A stretch of DNA of 64,000 bases from positions 18,698,458 to 18,762,457 of the forward strand of contig NC_091096.1 in the NCBI RefSeq assembly GCF_024713975.1, given 5' to 3'. How positions within the stretch are numbered: position 1 is the stretch's first letter; each line of letters opens with the position of its first letter. The notes beneath the pieces are model-generated. The model did not search any database. It saw only the letters and a program-made list of their open reading frames with translations, and was not told where the DNA came from. The stretch comes from Paralichthys olivaceus (lineage: Eukaryota > Chordata > Actinopteri > Pleuronectiformes > Paralichthyidae). A program made the position numbers and the translations under genes. Positions 1 to 19,600 of this stretch are shown piece by piece.

Positions 1-5430
<5,430 letters not shown>

Positions 5431-8400
5431 CTGCCTGTGGTTCAAATGCAACAAACGGTGCCAGCGCAGGACCAAGAAAATAAGACCACAGCCACATCTG
5501 ACGAGACATCAGCATCTACTATGTCATCATCATGGCAACCGCATATTCCTGAGCTCCGCCAACCTCATTTCAGGCCGGGGGCTGAGGAGTCATCTGCCAG
5601 AAACTTACAGTTACCGCCAACAACACTAGGAATGTCCAGCACTTATCCCATCCTGTTCACCGATACAGGCTGAAGAATGTATATAAATGAAACAAGCCCC
5701 AAGCCACAGACCTGAGCGGGGCTTCCTCCTGTCTCCTGAACTGAACTGACTGACCTGAAATGTACAGACTTAAAAAGATCTCGGAACAATTTTAAGCTGT
5801 CAATCTTTAAGAAAAAAATGGGTAAGTTAATTTGTGTTAACTTTGAAAAAATGTCTCTTTTGTTAATTTGATTTTTTTTTTTCACATGACAACATTGTGA
5901 AATTGAAGAAGCTGGATGGGGGAGGGAGTGTCGATTTAGAGAAGCTATTGTAGATATTCTTCTAGTGCAGAGCGGATTCCAGTATTACTTCTTGTTCTGT
6001 TAAGTTAGTCCTAATTTAAATATACAGTAGCCCACTGTGGCTGACTATACCTTGTCTATGTGTTTTATTTTATTTGATAGTTTCTTGTGTACAGAATTTG
6101 TAAAGTTGAGACTTGTAAAAGAATATTGGTTAAAAACTGGGAGCCGATTCTGGGTTTGTTGATATACAGAAGCCTTGTCTGGATTTTGTTCATATGTAAA
6201 GAAGGAACTACATCCTTCTGACGAGAACCTATAGAAATGTAAAGAGAGCATATGAAGGATTTAAAAAGAAAATAATGGCTACTACTTTTCAAGGTGGAGA
6301 TATATACGTAAATATTCTATTTTGCAAGAAAAAAAGAATCAGGCAGATTTGCTGTCCTATCAATCATCTTTTCCTAGCTGCAATAATTACGTCCCATAAA
6401 AGCTGGACTGCTTTCGAACAATCAACCAGAAGCAACCAATCAGAAAAAAGGACCTCACAATGAACCCCACCTCTTCTCAAGGTCCCCCCCCCCCCCCCCC
6501 CCCCCGCCTCTTATTTCTTATGTATTAGGGCCTTGAAAAACAGATTGAAGCGGATAAAAACTCATAAAAACGCTTACCAATATTCAATATGTGTATGAGC
6601 GCTTTGATGCCCTCATCCCTCAAAACACTATTTGCACAATCCAGTCCATGGATGTCAGTCACTCCGGGCTGTAAATATGAAGGACCCTTTTCTCTTTCTA
6701 AAGAGCAATAACTTTCACACTGCCTTTCTGATCTTACTGCTCTTCTTTCCTCCTCTTCCTCTTCTCAGCGGTTTAGAACAGGGTAGCAGTTTTAAATAGA
6801 ATGCACTATATTTGACTCTTCATCATTAAGTATGTCTAACAATCATCTGTGTGGATGGTTTTCACTCCATCACAGAAGTGGCACAAAATGATCTGGGGTT
6901 AGGACACGAATCAAAGCACTGACTGAAAAAAATGCCGATTAGCCTCCAATGATCTTAAATGGCATTCAAAGCTGCAATATTGCATTAACGATTCACACAG
7001 GAAGAGCTGTGATAGACAATCACTTTCTGCTTTTTTTTGCAAATTCCATAATTATTAGCACTAACAGACTTGTTGCTTTTTATACATTAAAGTTATGTTG
7101 ATTGGCATTGTGCCGCTGTGTAAAGAAAACACTGGTTTTACTGGGTTGTTAATCCATCTGATCATGATGTCGTCATCAATATCTTTTGTGGTGAAGGAAC
7201 CATTTGATCGATCACATTTTATGAGTTTGTGCAGTTCTCCATTCAGCCACTAGATGCTCTGTGTGTATTGCATTTGTGACAATAAAGAAGCTTCCTTTTA
7301 AAATAAACCATTTACCAAAAGTGGCAAAACTACACAATATTAGCACAAAATTATTCTGCTGGTGGTAAATTTACAGTTTGTTACCAACCTAATTTACCTC
7401 AGCTTTAATGACAACTCTGATCTAGATCTGATCAAGTATAGATCTCTGTTCAGTTGTCTGATGTTTGCAAATTGTCACTAAACAGTGGCCAAACCTCTAA
7501 ATTTATACAGGCACAGACAAAAGCCACAACAGTAATGCATTCATTAAAAACACTGACATTTGCATCCATACATTTTTTCTCTATGCGGTGGGCAAAATGA
7601 TGTTGATGCATGGGAAACGAACATCAATATTTAACACAAGTGATTCACATGCATCTGTTCCCTGCCGTGACAGTGATCCCTTCACAGGTTCCTTCCTTCA
7701 ACCCCCGACACCAACCCCAGATCAGAGGCCAGTGACTCTTTAAGACAATCACTTGCTCATTAAGGCTCGATGCACTACACAGCATCTCTCAGGGAGCAGC
7801 TCTTTTTCTGACTTTGCATTAAAAGAGGGTTTAATATTTTTGCAAAATTAAATAAAAATTTAATTATACAAGAATAACTTTTTAGGATAAACATGGCATA
7901 CTGTGTGCTGCCAACGTATGCCTGCAATGGAATCTGCCCAGACAAGGCTTTGATAAGTGTGTTTCTGTGTGTATGTGTGTATAGAGCATGAATTCACTGT
8001 CCGAATCTCTTAAGAGCCCAGACTATATGACAAGCACTGTTGCGTAGCACAAGAAAAACAATATAAATATATAAATATATAAATACACTGTATGTCAGTG
8101 TGCTCTTGTCACCACTGTACACTCATGTTTACTGCTTATTTTGCTGCTTTCGGGACAGTGAGGGACGTCCAATAGTAAGCTGTGAATCAAGCGCCATCAC
8201 AACACCCCTGGGACAGTGAATTCCAACTCTGAATATGAAGTTCTTGTGTGTGATGTGTTTATTTTCCCTTGTTAGACTGTGAATCAGAGGGGTGGGATGG
8301 GGTTGTGAGAAGGGATTTGCTGGCAAGAACGAGTGGCAACGCAACACTGTAAGTAAAATACTGTAGCAATAAGAACTGGAGGCATTTACTACTGTCATGT

Positions 8401-11194
8401 TTGCATTGTAAGATTATTTTTTATTTTATTACTATTTACTATTATTATTGTTCTTATTATGACTACTATTCTTCTATTACTATTAGCCTATTGTTGTTCT
8501 GTTCTATTTGCATGACGTTTCATTACAATGAAACATTTGGGGCTTATTTGTGTTTTCTCTTCTCATAATATTGTGGGTTTGGTGGGAGGGGTAACTGGCA
8601 GGGTGGGCTATGGGTTTCAGGGCAAATTCTACAACAGTTCAATCAGTTCGAAGGAATTTCTTTTCACAAACTGAAAGAATTTTAAAATAAAATGCTCTTA
8701 TTTATGCACAAACAATTTAAAAATGTGTTGTTGGATTTGAAATGTTTTATTTCTCAACCTCTGAATGTGTGAGTTGGTTTAACCAGTCAATGAACAGCCC
8801 CTTTTTTTTTTTTAACTGGCCTTATTAAACCGGATCAGAGACCCTTAACCTGCAGCGGGAGGGGGCAATGTGGGGAGGGTATCCTATTCTGAATGTTATG
8901 GAGTAGCCTGTTCAGTGTGAGGGGCTGAACACATCATGCGCCTTTACCACTCCATCGACACAGACTGACATCAGAGCGCATAGTAAAGTTAGTCGTCATT
9001 TTATGTGGCGGCCCAGACAAATTGCGCAGACATTTTTAATACACTTGGTTTTAAATGCATTTCTTACACTTAAGTCAAATACACTCCACCCTAACCTCCT
9101 ACTTCGTCTTCTGAGAAAACCTGTGTGAATGTGTGTGTGAGAGACAAAGAAACAGAGAGTGAGATGATGTTTGCTCTACCAATGCTTTGTAAACTTTCTT
9201 GATGCATTACACATGCGTGCAATTGGAGTAGTGTTGAAAATTGTTAATTTATTGTTTAGAATGTCTTTGCATCCCAGCAAGAGCAAATAAAACAAAATGT
9301 AGCAATCTGTAACCTAAACCTGAAAGGTGCTCAGGGTACAGAACCTCTTTTACACAGGACTAACAAAACAAATAAACACAAAAAATGACTTTCTTTTTGT
9401 TTTCAAAGTGCCATAGCTAGTGAGGAGACAAGGGACTGGCAGACTGGGGCGTAGATGCTTTACTGTGCGAGTTTACTTAAGAAACCAATCAAAAAAAAGG
9501 GGAACTCCACGGAAAATGTGTATTTGATTACACTGACAAACTGTTTTTACATTTTATGCTTTTTTCATTTGTTGAGGGGGGACTCTGCTTGACTCTGAAC
9601 TCTGACTTTTACTACATCTCCTTTAGCTCTACTGCAGAGTTTTCAATTTCACACAAGAATGAAAGAACACCCACATATGATGGATCTGGCAGTAAGAGGT
9701 TCAGAGCTATGCAGGGCCCTTTGTGGGTCCTCCTTTGAGATGTATATACAATGTGAAGGTCTGAAGTGATTTTTGTTAAATTCTATATTTTATCGCTTTT
9801 GTAGACATTTTGTTGTGGGAAGAAAAAAATAAAAGAAATTTTATGGGTGCATTTCTGCTTCTTTTTCTGTGTCACGCATTCACTTTGTTCAATTATAATT
9901 TTTTTCAATTGTGCCAAACATGGAACTATTTTACCCTGGAGTGGGTGGTGTACATGCATAATAAATATACCAGTAAGTTTCATTGTCCTTATATCTCAAT
10001 ATTTATAGAGCAAAGTACAAAAACATTTAAATTAGCCCTTTGTAAAATCTTATAAAAGAAACCTGCATTTCCGCATATGATTCATGATACAGCATAAACA
10101 TCCATTTTTATAAGAATACAAAACAACACATCTTTGCTCCTACTGGAATTTACTTTATGTATTGAAAAAATATGTTAGCATCCTTAGTGCAAATAACAAA
10201 GCTGTCCAATCACAGACTGCTAATGAGATATCGCAGTGTTTCCACTTTTAAGGAATAACGTGTGATGCACTATATCATCGCACTGTTTTCTGAGAACATA
10301 TGTGTGACTGTGTGCTCAGACAACCAGTTTGGATATTTGTGTTGTTAAAAGTGTGTGTGTTTTTTTTTGCCTACTTCCTGGGTCAAAGGTTAAATTCTGC
10401 TTTCTCCATCCTCTTGTTCTTCTTTCCCCAACGTTGACTCTGCTCCGCTGCTGTTCTCACAGCTGTCCAGACGTTTCCTTAAATCTGAACAACAGAAACA
10501 TCAGTTAGTGACATGTCACTCCAATAACACAGTCATTACCACAAGAAAGAGAATACTGACAGGACTGGGAGGAAGTCCATGCATCGAGCATGAATAATTT
10601 GGTTTGATTTGTGGAAGAAATCTTGGAGAGGACACAAGAAGAGGAAGAGGAAACACAACGCACCTTTGAAATATCAAAACAACTGTGTCTGAATGTTTGT
10701 GCTTGTGTGTTTGTTTGCTGGGCTTGTTTGTTTTTGAGCACAGTTTCTTTCCGAGCAGTTATCCTCTAGATGCCGGTATCATGTCTACCAAGAGACGTTA
10801 ATTAATAGCTAATCAAAGCTAATGTCTCAGCAGCACATTGCCAGCACAAAGAAGTGATTAATATGTAATCAAAGGCCGTGCAGCACAACGCACAAAGCAG
10901 GGCCCACCCCCATGCCTCAAACACAACCGTTGTTATAGAAATAAATGAACATTCGTGGCTTAATTAGATGGTGTTGGTATGCGCTGCCTTCATTTCAAGT
11001 TGTTGGGGATTCATCTCAGAGCCAATGTTGGCCTCCTGAGTGACGACACAGAGGTGACACGAGAATAAGTCCATAAACATGTGCACAAGAGGAAAAAACT
11101 GAGAAAAGAACAACCTATGCAAACACTACAACATATCACACTCATTTAGACACACATGCAGAACTTGGTTATCATGTGCTCTTTGTGTATATTT
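5431..11194. other. rorb 3' UTR and convergent intergenic region
   Basis: No coding exon is supported between the rorb stop and the trpm6 stop. The rorb 3' UTR begins here. AATAAA signals occur at 7281-7286 and again near 9287, but which is used cannot be told from sequence. A pure C run lies at 6484-6505. The rest is AT-rich, and the open frames are short and unsupported. Both flanking genes end here, so no promoter is expected. Confidence 0.6.
6484..6505. repeat. Poly(C) tract
   Basis: Twenty-two consecutive C residues (G on the other strand) in the presumed rorb 3' UTR. This is unusual because most mononucleotide runs in the window are A or T. Confidence 0.95.
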
Positions 11195-13644
11195 CTAACC
11201 TTTGAGGCCCAGTCTGCGACAACTGATGCTACAAGAATGTTTCTGCAGGAAAGCATTCATGGCCGCAACTCCAAGGTTATCAGGTCCAAAAAGCATCTCA
11301 CCCCTGTTACCACTGCAGCAAGGTCAGAGAGACAGCACAGGAGAGTAAAGAAAAATGTTTCTCCTAAATATATATCTGACATCATTTCAATCTGAAAACA
11401 AATTCTCATCAATAATCTTGATGCATTTGTGAGAAATGGTCACAGTACCTTTGGTTTTCTGCCATAATGACAGTGGGATCAGTAAGCTCGTCTCCTACTC
11501 CTGTGAAGAAAATAAATGAAGTAATAGAAAAAGATGAGAACCAGACAGATACACAATCAACACCTCACACATTAGTAGATAGTGTTCAACATGCCACAAA
11601 CAAACAAAGATCTACCTTGTATATCAAGCACCAGCAGCTCTCTGCTTGAGTACTCGTACGTCCAGTGTGAGAACGCCAGCAGCAATTCTTCCAGGGAACC
11701 GCAGGGGGTGATCTCTTCTCCCGTGTTATTATTGTACTTCCTGAAGTCACCGCACATGTTTCTCTCAATGGTCAGCCACTGGCCATTTGAATGCCAGAGG
11801 ACCAGTGATACATCAAGAAATCTAGAGTATAGAAAAGACGATTACTACTTGCACAGACCCACAAAGACACATTAGCAAGAAAACACACAAACCTCGGTGA
11901 GTGGTGCATATCATCAGGTTTGACCTGGTTGAACACTTGCATCATCTTCTGAGCTGCTCTTTGCTGCTGGATCTCCTTCAGGCATGTCAAACAGAGAGCT
12001 ACATGAAGCTTAAGTTACAGGGAACGCAAACATGCTAAGTAGTGATTCATTGCCTAAATTTATTTTACAGAATTTTGGAGCACTTACTCTTAAACAAAGC
12101 TGCATTGCTGTGCTGCCATGGAAATACCTCTGCCAGGCACGAACTACCTCTATCCTGAAGGCTTTGACCACATATACCAGACCAGGTCTGAGCACGTCCC
12201 TTTCTGCCCAGGTACACAAAACCCTGCAGCCCTTCCGAAGTCCCCCATCCAGAGAGCCCTCCTCACTGGAGAGGGGCTGCAGCATGGCAGACAGTCCTCG
12301 AGAGGACCAAGAGGAGACCATGCTGAGTTCAGGGTCGGAATCAGAGGGCACCTCCTCCAGAGAGTAGATGGTCACCTCTTCACCTCCTGTGAGGAATGTG
12401 ATAAAGATTTCAAAAAGTCCATGGAAAAATAAAGAAATAAAAAGACAAATGTCTTCAAAGTAAAATAAAGATAATTAAACTAAAAATGTGACACAAAATG
12501 TACCTAAAATGGAAACAGGAGTGAAGGGGATGGTGTGAGCCAGTCTCATCAGATTGTTTCTCTCCATGGCTATTAAAACATAACACAGTCAATTATACAT
12601 AAGTACAGAAATAAAAGTATAATTCTATTGAAATCAGAGAAACACAGGTAATTCCAGGTAAGCAAAGATACAGTGCAGCAATATTGTTGACAGCCTAAAC
12701 CCAGATTTTCTGCACATATCATTCATTATACCTGAATAGTGTGGGTACAAATTATCAGTGGACTGGAATGAAGAGCTCCTGACTGCAACACAATTATTAG
12801 AATACATCAACAGTTAGTCTCACAATAACAAACAAATTAATAATGTAAATAATGTATTTTATTTATCAAAACGTGTAGCAAGAAGTTCTCAAATACCTTC
12901 AGGGGCAATGCCACTCTGTAAACTGCAAAAGAATCATAAAGATATTACAGTATTTAGAAATTCACAGATACGATGGCAGGACAAAAGAAATGCAGACTTA
13001 CGAAGACCTGCGGCTCATGGATCTGGCCCAGCTGTTCCATGCTGAATGAGTGGGGCTCCGCACATCCTGAGGATCAGTGCAAAGACAGATCAATTCCATA
13101 CATGTTCTGCTCATGATATACCGTTTATTTCCTCCAGATTTCTAGTGTTCTGCACTAGTTTCCTGCAAATTTAGTTGACCATAGATGTACCTGATGGGAA
13201 AACACTTGTTTCTGCAACAAATCCATGGGTTCAAAATCTGAAACAAAATATCATCAATGGTTATTACTATTTAAAACAAAATATATACACAGCATATTTT
13301 ATAGGGGCAGATGTGTTTGCCACTTTATATATGCTGGGTTGGTTGCATAATAAATCCAGAAAGGCCTTGGTAGGACAGAAACATTTTCGATGTAATTCTT
13401 TCTGTGATACTGTACACACACATTCAGTGGGATGAAGCGTGTTCCCAGTTAATGGCTTAAAGCTCTCTTTACTCATACACTGCAGTTTAGGTATTAAGTC
13501 TAAATAGGTCTGTAGTTCCTTACTAAGCTGACTGAGGCTAGTTGAAGCCGACCAACATGTAGGTTCTCCTCTCATCCACCGTCGCCTTCTCCAGCAGGCA
13601 TCTGACAAGTGGGAATGCACAGTTCCCTGTTTTCCATTAGAAAT

Positions 13645-13685
<41 letters not shown>

Positions 13686-16600
13686 CAGGTGGAGTCACAG
13701 AATATAAAGAACATCCAGCAGGGTTTCAGACTCTTCAGTCTTAACAAAAATGTGTCACATTACAGTATCTGGGCTGTTCTCTTGTATCTTCACTGTCTTC
13801 CTGTTCTGGGTTTTGCCTCTGCTGTCCAAGACTTGAGTGAAGTCAGTGGACTTGGACCATTCTACAGAAACAAAGACACACGTCAGTTGTTGTAAAGTTG
13901 AGATAATTTGTAATGCAAAAGTAAACTCAGTAAAAAAATGAAATAGCATTAAGTTTGTTTCTCTATTATAATGAGTGAACAAGATGCAGAGAAACAAATG
14001 CTACACATCTGAATAATCCATGTCCCTTTATAAATTCACACTTTGAACATTGAAAGAATTTTGAGCCAATATATTTTTCTTGCTTTAAACCATCAACTAG
14101 CAATAAATTATTTTCTAATCCCTGCATTACAAACTCTAACAATACCTCTCCTTCTGCTGCACTGCAGCGATGTGTCCTCCATCATCCTCCCACGAGACAA
14201 ACTCTCTTTTTTCATTGTTTCATTGAGAGAGGGAAATGATCCCCTCATTGGACTCAATGGTGTGCCAGAGAGAGTCATATTCTCCATGCTGGATGACAGT
14301 GACCTGCAGCAGCCATAGGGAGGGTCCCTGGACAGACAAGCCCCCCTGCAGCTTTTCACATGTCTTCCACAGATGTTGGAGGATCTGGAGGGACAACTCA
14401 GTTGACTACTGTCCTGAGAAAAGGCTGGATTGACCAAACCCTCAGAAATGTCTTGAGGGTCAGACAGAAGGACAGCATTGCTCGAGGTTCTGGATAGTGT
14501 CATGTTAGACAGCTGTTCCTGTGTCTTTTCCCCCTCCTGCTCTTCTTCTGCTTCCTCATCTTCTTCTTCCTCTTCCTCCTCTTCCATAGAAGTCTCCTCT
14601 TGATTGGGATACAGGTAAGGGTCACATGTCCAGAATTTATGATATGGTGACTCCAAGCCTCTGGCAGAAAGAGGAGACCCACAGCAGGATGGTCCACAGG
14701 ACTCACAAGGTGTCTGATCCCTGAGACTGGGATGAACTCCATAACTGTGAGAGAAGGCAGCATGGGACGCTGGTCGAGAAATATCAGACTCTGAATCCTG
14801 GGGGAAAATTATACATTGAAAAAACACTAGTTATTCTGTGGTAGTTTTATTGTTGTACAGCAGAGAAGACAGTGTCTGGTTGCATAATTAGCTCTCAACA
14901 AAGGTTGAGGACAGGCAACATAATTTCTTTCACTTCACAGCTATTATTATAAAATGACGATATTGACAAAAAAGCAGTAAATACCTGATTTTCCCCTCCC
15001 TCTTCATCCTCAGCGTTCACTTGTCGTCCTCCCCTGCTCCCCCTGGCCTCGACATGGCACTCTTGTGATGTCCATCTACTCTCCCCGAGATTAAAGCCCT
15101 TCAACAAAGAAGGAGGGGTACTTTTACATGACTTGGCCATCATCTGTCGCATGTTTAGTACATCATAGTCTGCTCCACTTCTGTGCAGGAGGGTCCAGCT
15201 GTGTGGAAGGATGTGTCGGGAAGCTGTAATAGATCCACACTGAGCCAAGCGTGCCTCCTCCTGATGAAGGCTGTCTGAAGCAGAGAGCAGCGTAAGAGTG
15301 TCCATCGCCAGGGCTGAAAGATCCTGGAGTTGCCCAAGCTGACTGTCCAATTCTGAGAAGCTGTCCTGAATGAAGTTCACTTTCTCTGAGACCTCCCCCA
15401 TTATCACGCACATCTCCGCTGCTCTAGTGGAACAAAAATAAATAAATACTATTCAAACGTCAGAAAGTGTTTTACTTATTTTAATAAAGATTCTATATGT
15501 TTGCTGTTTTTGCCATATATCAAACCTAACAGCTGACAAACAGACAACACAGTCACCTATGAGCTTCAATTTATTTAATTAATTAATTAATCCAAAATAG
15601 AGTGAGGATTGAAGCAATGTAGATCAAATTTTATATACAGGCACCACAAAAAATAACAAAACAAATCTCTAGAAGCCTACAATATTGACATCATCCTGTG
15701 CAAGGACCCAAGTGAACATAACGTACGTAAATATCAAACAATTATGATTTTGCAAGTTTAGGGAACAGGCCGTTACAGTCACTCCCTTAGAAAACCAAGA
15801 TTGAGAAGCATCTTTTCAACTACACATCAAAAACTTCAGTTTTTTACAGATCAATTAAAACATGCAACTAACCTCTCAGCTGTTGCTCTGATCTGGTTAC
15901 TTTGACTGCTGTGGAGACCTTCACTCTTCTCATGGAAGTAGGACTGTACACATTTCTCCTCAAACTCATGGAGCTTCTTACGATCATCAGGGCCAAGGCA
16001 GAGCTCTAGTAAAGATGTGTAGACAAGATTGGGGACTTTATGACTAGAAGTGCAGGGAACAGATTTGTAAAATGTTCAGCCCTCCAAACGAACTGCGATG
16101 AGTCAGCACTTTTTGCGCATATATAAACACTCCTAAAGAACTCGGACCCCTCTGAAGCTAACTGGTCTGAGTATGGTTGAAAAGGACCAAGTGTTACAAC
16201 ACCTTGAGGTACTCACTAAGTCCAGAGCCTCTCTCCTCCCGCTCAGCATCTCCACAAAATCTCTTGTAGATGGCCATCAAACCCAGGGTCATGTGACTGA
16301 GGATGATAAGGGGTGGAGGCAGCCATGGCCTCTCCTGATAGGTTGTTATGTAACGATAACGGTTGTACTTCCACAGTTTATTGGATGTTGATGCCATGTC
16401 AAAGTAAATGTTGCTGTTGGAAAGACAACATCCAGTTAAACAACCTGCCCAAGGACTGCAGATGGAAATTGGCTGATAGCTAAATCTGGCATAAATCCTC
16501 TCTTCTCATTTTGAGATAAGTGTTTTTGTGTATTGTCCTTTTTTAATAAAATAAATTACATTTAAAAAAGTAACATTTCTACATTTTTGCAATCATGCTC

Positions 16601-19600
16601 ACTTAAAAAATGCGATTAGAACGTTGACCATGATGATATATTGGAAGAACATATAGACAGCCTGGAGGAATGCCGCAAGGAATGAGGCAGGAGGACATGG
16701 ATTACCATCGTCACAAGCTGTTGACACAAAAACACAAACAAAGACGTTACACAAGTGGCATTGATAATGGAGCTACACAATGAAATGTCATAGGTCACTG
16801 TTGAGTTAGTCAGAAACGTTCAATCTGATATATGTGTGAACAGTTTCAATCATTATGTGCAGGACTAACTCATAGCGCAAAGACAGAAAAGGGATTCTTT
16901 ATACCAAACTTTTTTTGAAGCTACATATGTTGTATGCATGCAGTACTTCTATATTACCCAAAACAGTGAAGTACTGAAACTATAAAAATGTCCACCTCAT
17001 TCCGCTTTTGTCTGCAATTAATAACACTCCAGCTCCATGGTTCACTTTACTTTATCAGCAAAGCTTTACATCATCTGACCCGAGTCTTACTGTGGCAAAG
17101 GCAAGTTGAACATCTGATGTTATGCACTTTGAGTAAAAAACTGAAGGCAACACCAAAGTTGTCCAAGCTAAAATCCACTACATAAATTCACAGTTGGTCA
17201 ATAATTATCTTGTGTTTTCCATTAAAGCACTAACGATCTATTTCTGTTGCGTAGACCTCTCCATAGATCATCCAGTATGGCTGGAAGACTATGTCTCGAG
17301 CGAGGCTCCAGGACGGCTCCTCGTCTGGGGACAGGATGGCCTTTCTGGACACCCCGAAGCTCAGCAGCACTACTGCCATCATCACCACAATGTAGAACAT
17401 GTTACTGGTCTGGGCAGAGAAAGAGAGGAGAGAACAGGGTGACTAAAATGATTCTGAAGTTTCTTACTCACCAACATGTGGTTTCCTGTCTCTACTCACC
17501 ATCTTAGTGATCATGGTGAGGTAAGGACCAGCATGCTGATTGACAGCCAGCAGATCTGTCACCCTGATGAACCAGAAGATGATGTCCAGACAGTAAGTAA
17601 TTCGTCCTGCAGTCAGGTAGGGACCAGCATGCAAGCGCAACGACAGTCCAGCCAAGAAGAGCAGGATAGCAATGAAGTCGGACTTGTTCCAGTACTCTGA
17701 GAACCAAATCTTCAGTTTGTGGCTCAACTTCCTCGGCTCTGACATCAGTACCTAATTAAAAGGTATAGATTTTTCTGATATAGCTGTATAAAATGTAGTA
17801 CTCTATCAAACAAGATTCTTATGTTTTGTTTTATGTACAACATACACCGATGCACATAAAGGGTTGAATACTTTTAATGAGAGAAGAGGGATGAAGAGGA
17901 AAATAAATCTGTCTTCTCTCACCTCTCGGATTATCTCCACTGCAGTGGACAAGATGTACACGATGACCAACCACTCCTGAATACTGGGCTCGTCCTCCAT
18001 CTTCACCAGGACAACGAAGGAGAATAACATCAGGAAGGCCAAATAGAAAACCTTAAATGGTGACAGACAGATATAAAATTTGAGACATGAAAAATATACA
18101 TATAAACAATTATCACATATTAAAGAGTCAGACCCTGCTAGGCCAATCCATATAACATTTTTATTCACGAGTATAACAAAACACACTCCACCTACTGTGT
18201 GAAACCAGAACTTGACAACAGGAGCTGTGTAGAATTCATAGAGTCTTGTGATCCAGGAAACACAATTCATGGTCACAGAGGACAGAGTTTCTGACACAGG
18301 GCCGAGACATTTGTCATGGAAAGACAGGCCTCGCTCTGAATCCCGACTGCCCTACGAGGGCAGAGTAGAGCAGAATAAGAGAAAAGAACACAAGAGAAGT
18401 ATCAAAGTAAGGTCATTAAGATTCTGGTTGCTGGATAATTGAGCTACTGGCACAATACCATGTGATCAGTTCCCTCATGAGCTGGTACTGACTTCACAGT
18501 ATCAAGTCCAAACAGCCTCGCCTCATGGGACTGTGGTACATGGCACATTTCAGCCTTGCTTTTAAACTCCAGTAGGAAAACAGCAGGGGGCAGAAGAAGG
18601 CTCAAAATGATCTGAAAGAAAGAGATAACAAGATTGTTGTGAGAGTTTTTTAAACTCTACTTAATCAGAAGGTATATGCAAATTAACCAGTATTCTTAAT
18701 AATTAACTTTGAATCAAATAACTTGTCTTAATGTGAAGAGGATGCTGTGATCTCAGAAATATGCTAATTGTATTCAAATATTCACATATACACTGTATTT
18801 CAGTGCCAATAGAGAGATATCTATACAGATGTAAACATAATAGGGTTCATCTGACAAATGTTTACAATATTTACCTTCAGAAAGGAGTTTTTACTCATGT
18901 TGAGTGGACCAGTCCACAGATCTGTGAGGAGGGTCTGTGTGCAGGAGTGAGAGACGAATGGTATGTGACATGAGGAGACAGCCATCTGCAGACAGGTGAA
19001 GTGGCTCCATGCCTCCATCTCTGAAGTCAACAGCTTCATGGCCATCTGCTCGTTCTGACGAAATGCACAGTCTAACACATCCACGGCTAGCTGACCAAAC
19101 TCACTAAGACACAGAAGCATATGCACGATTTCACTGAAGGAACTCAAACTACAAAACCAACTCATGCCACTGCAAAATTCAAACCACATGACCAACTCGG
19201 CTGTTGCTTCCAAACTGATTAAAATATATGTTTTAATGTGCAGACTCACTCTAAACAATACAAGACTAGTCTGTATATAAAACATAATAACTCAAATCAA
19301 ATGACTAAAATATTTACTATGTTGGCATTGTCCCCATATGTTGACAACTGACAGCACACAATGCACACTCACAGTGAAAATGCCTTGAATCGCTCTGTGA
19401 TGTTGTCGTCCATGCTACTCTGCCGTGCCTCAAAGGCCATGGAGCGGTAAAGCTTGCAGGCTACTGTGGCACGTGCCAGAGCTTCCTCGCTGTGTTGCCA
19501 CAGGAACAGTGCCATCTGCTGCCGCTGTTGAAGCACAGCCCATACAAAGAGGTCGTTGAAGTTAAAGGGAACCAGCAGTGGAGCATCATTGAGGCCAGGG

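Noticed and set aside
13267-13523. Continuation of the trpm6 linker frame past 13524 on the minus strand
   Set aside because: The donor at 13523 (CTTA then GTAAGG) gives the phase needed by the exon at 13237, and the whole model then totals a multiple of three. The extra frame looks like readable intron.
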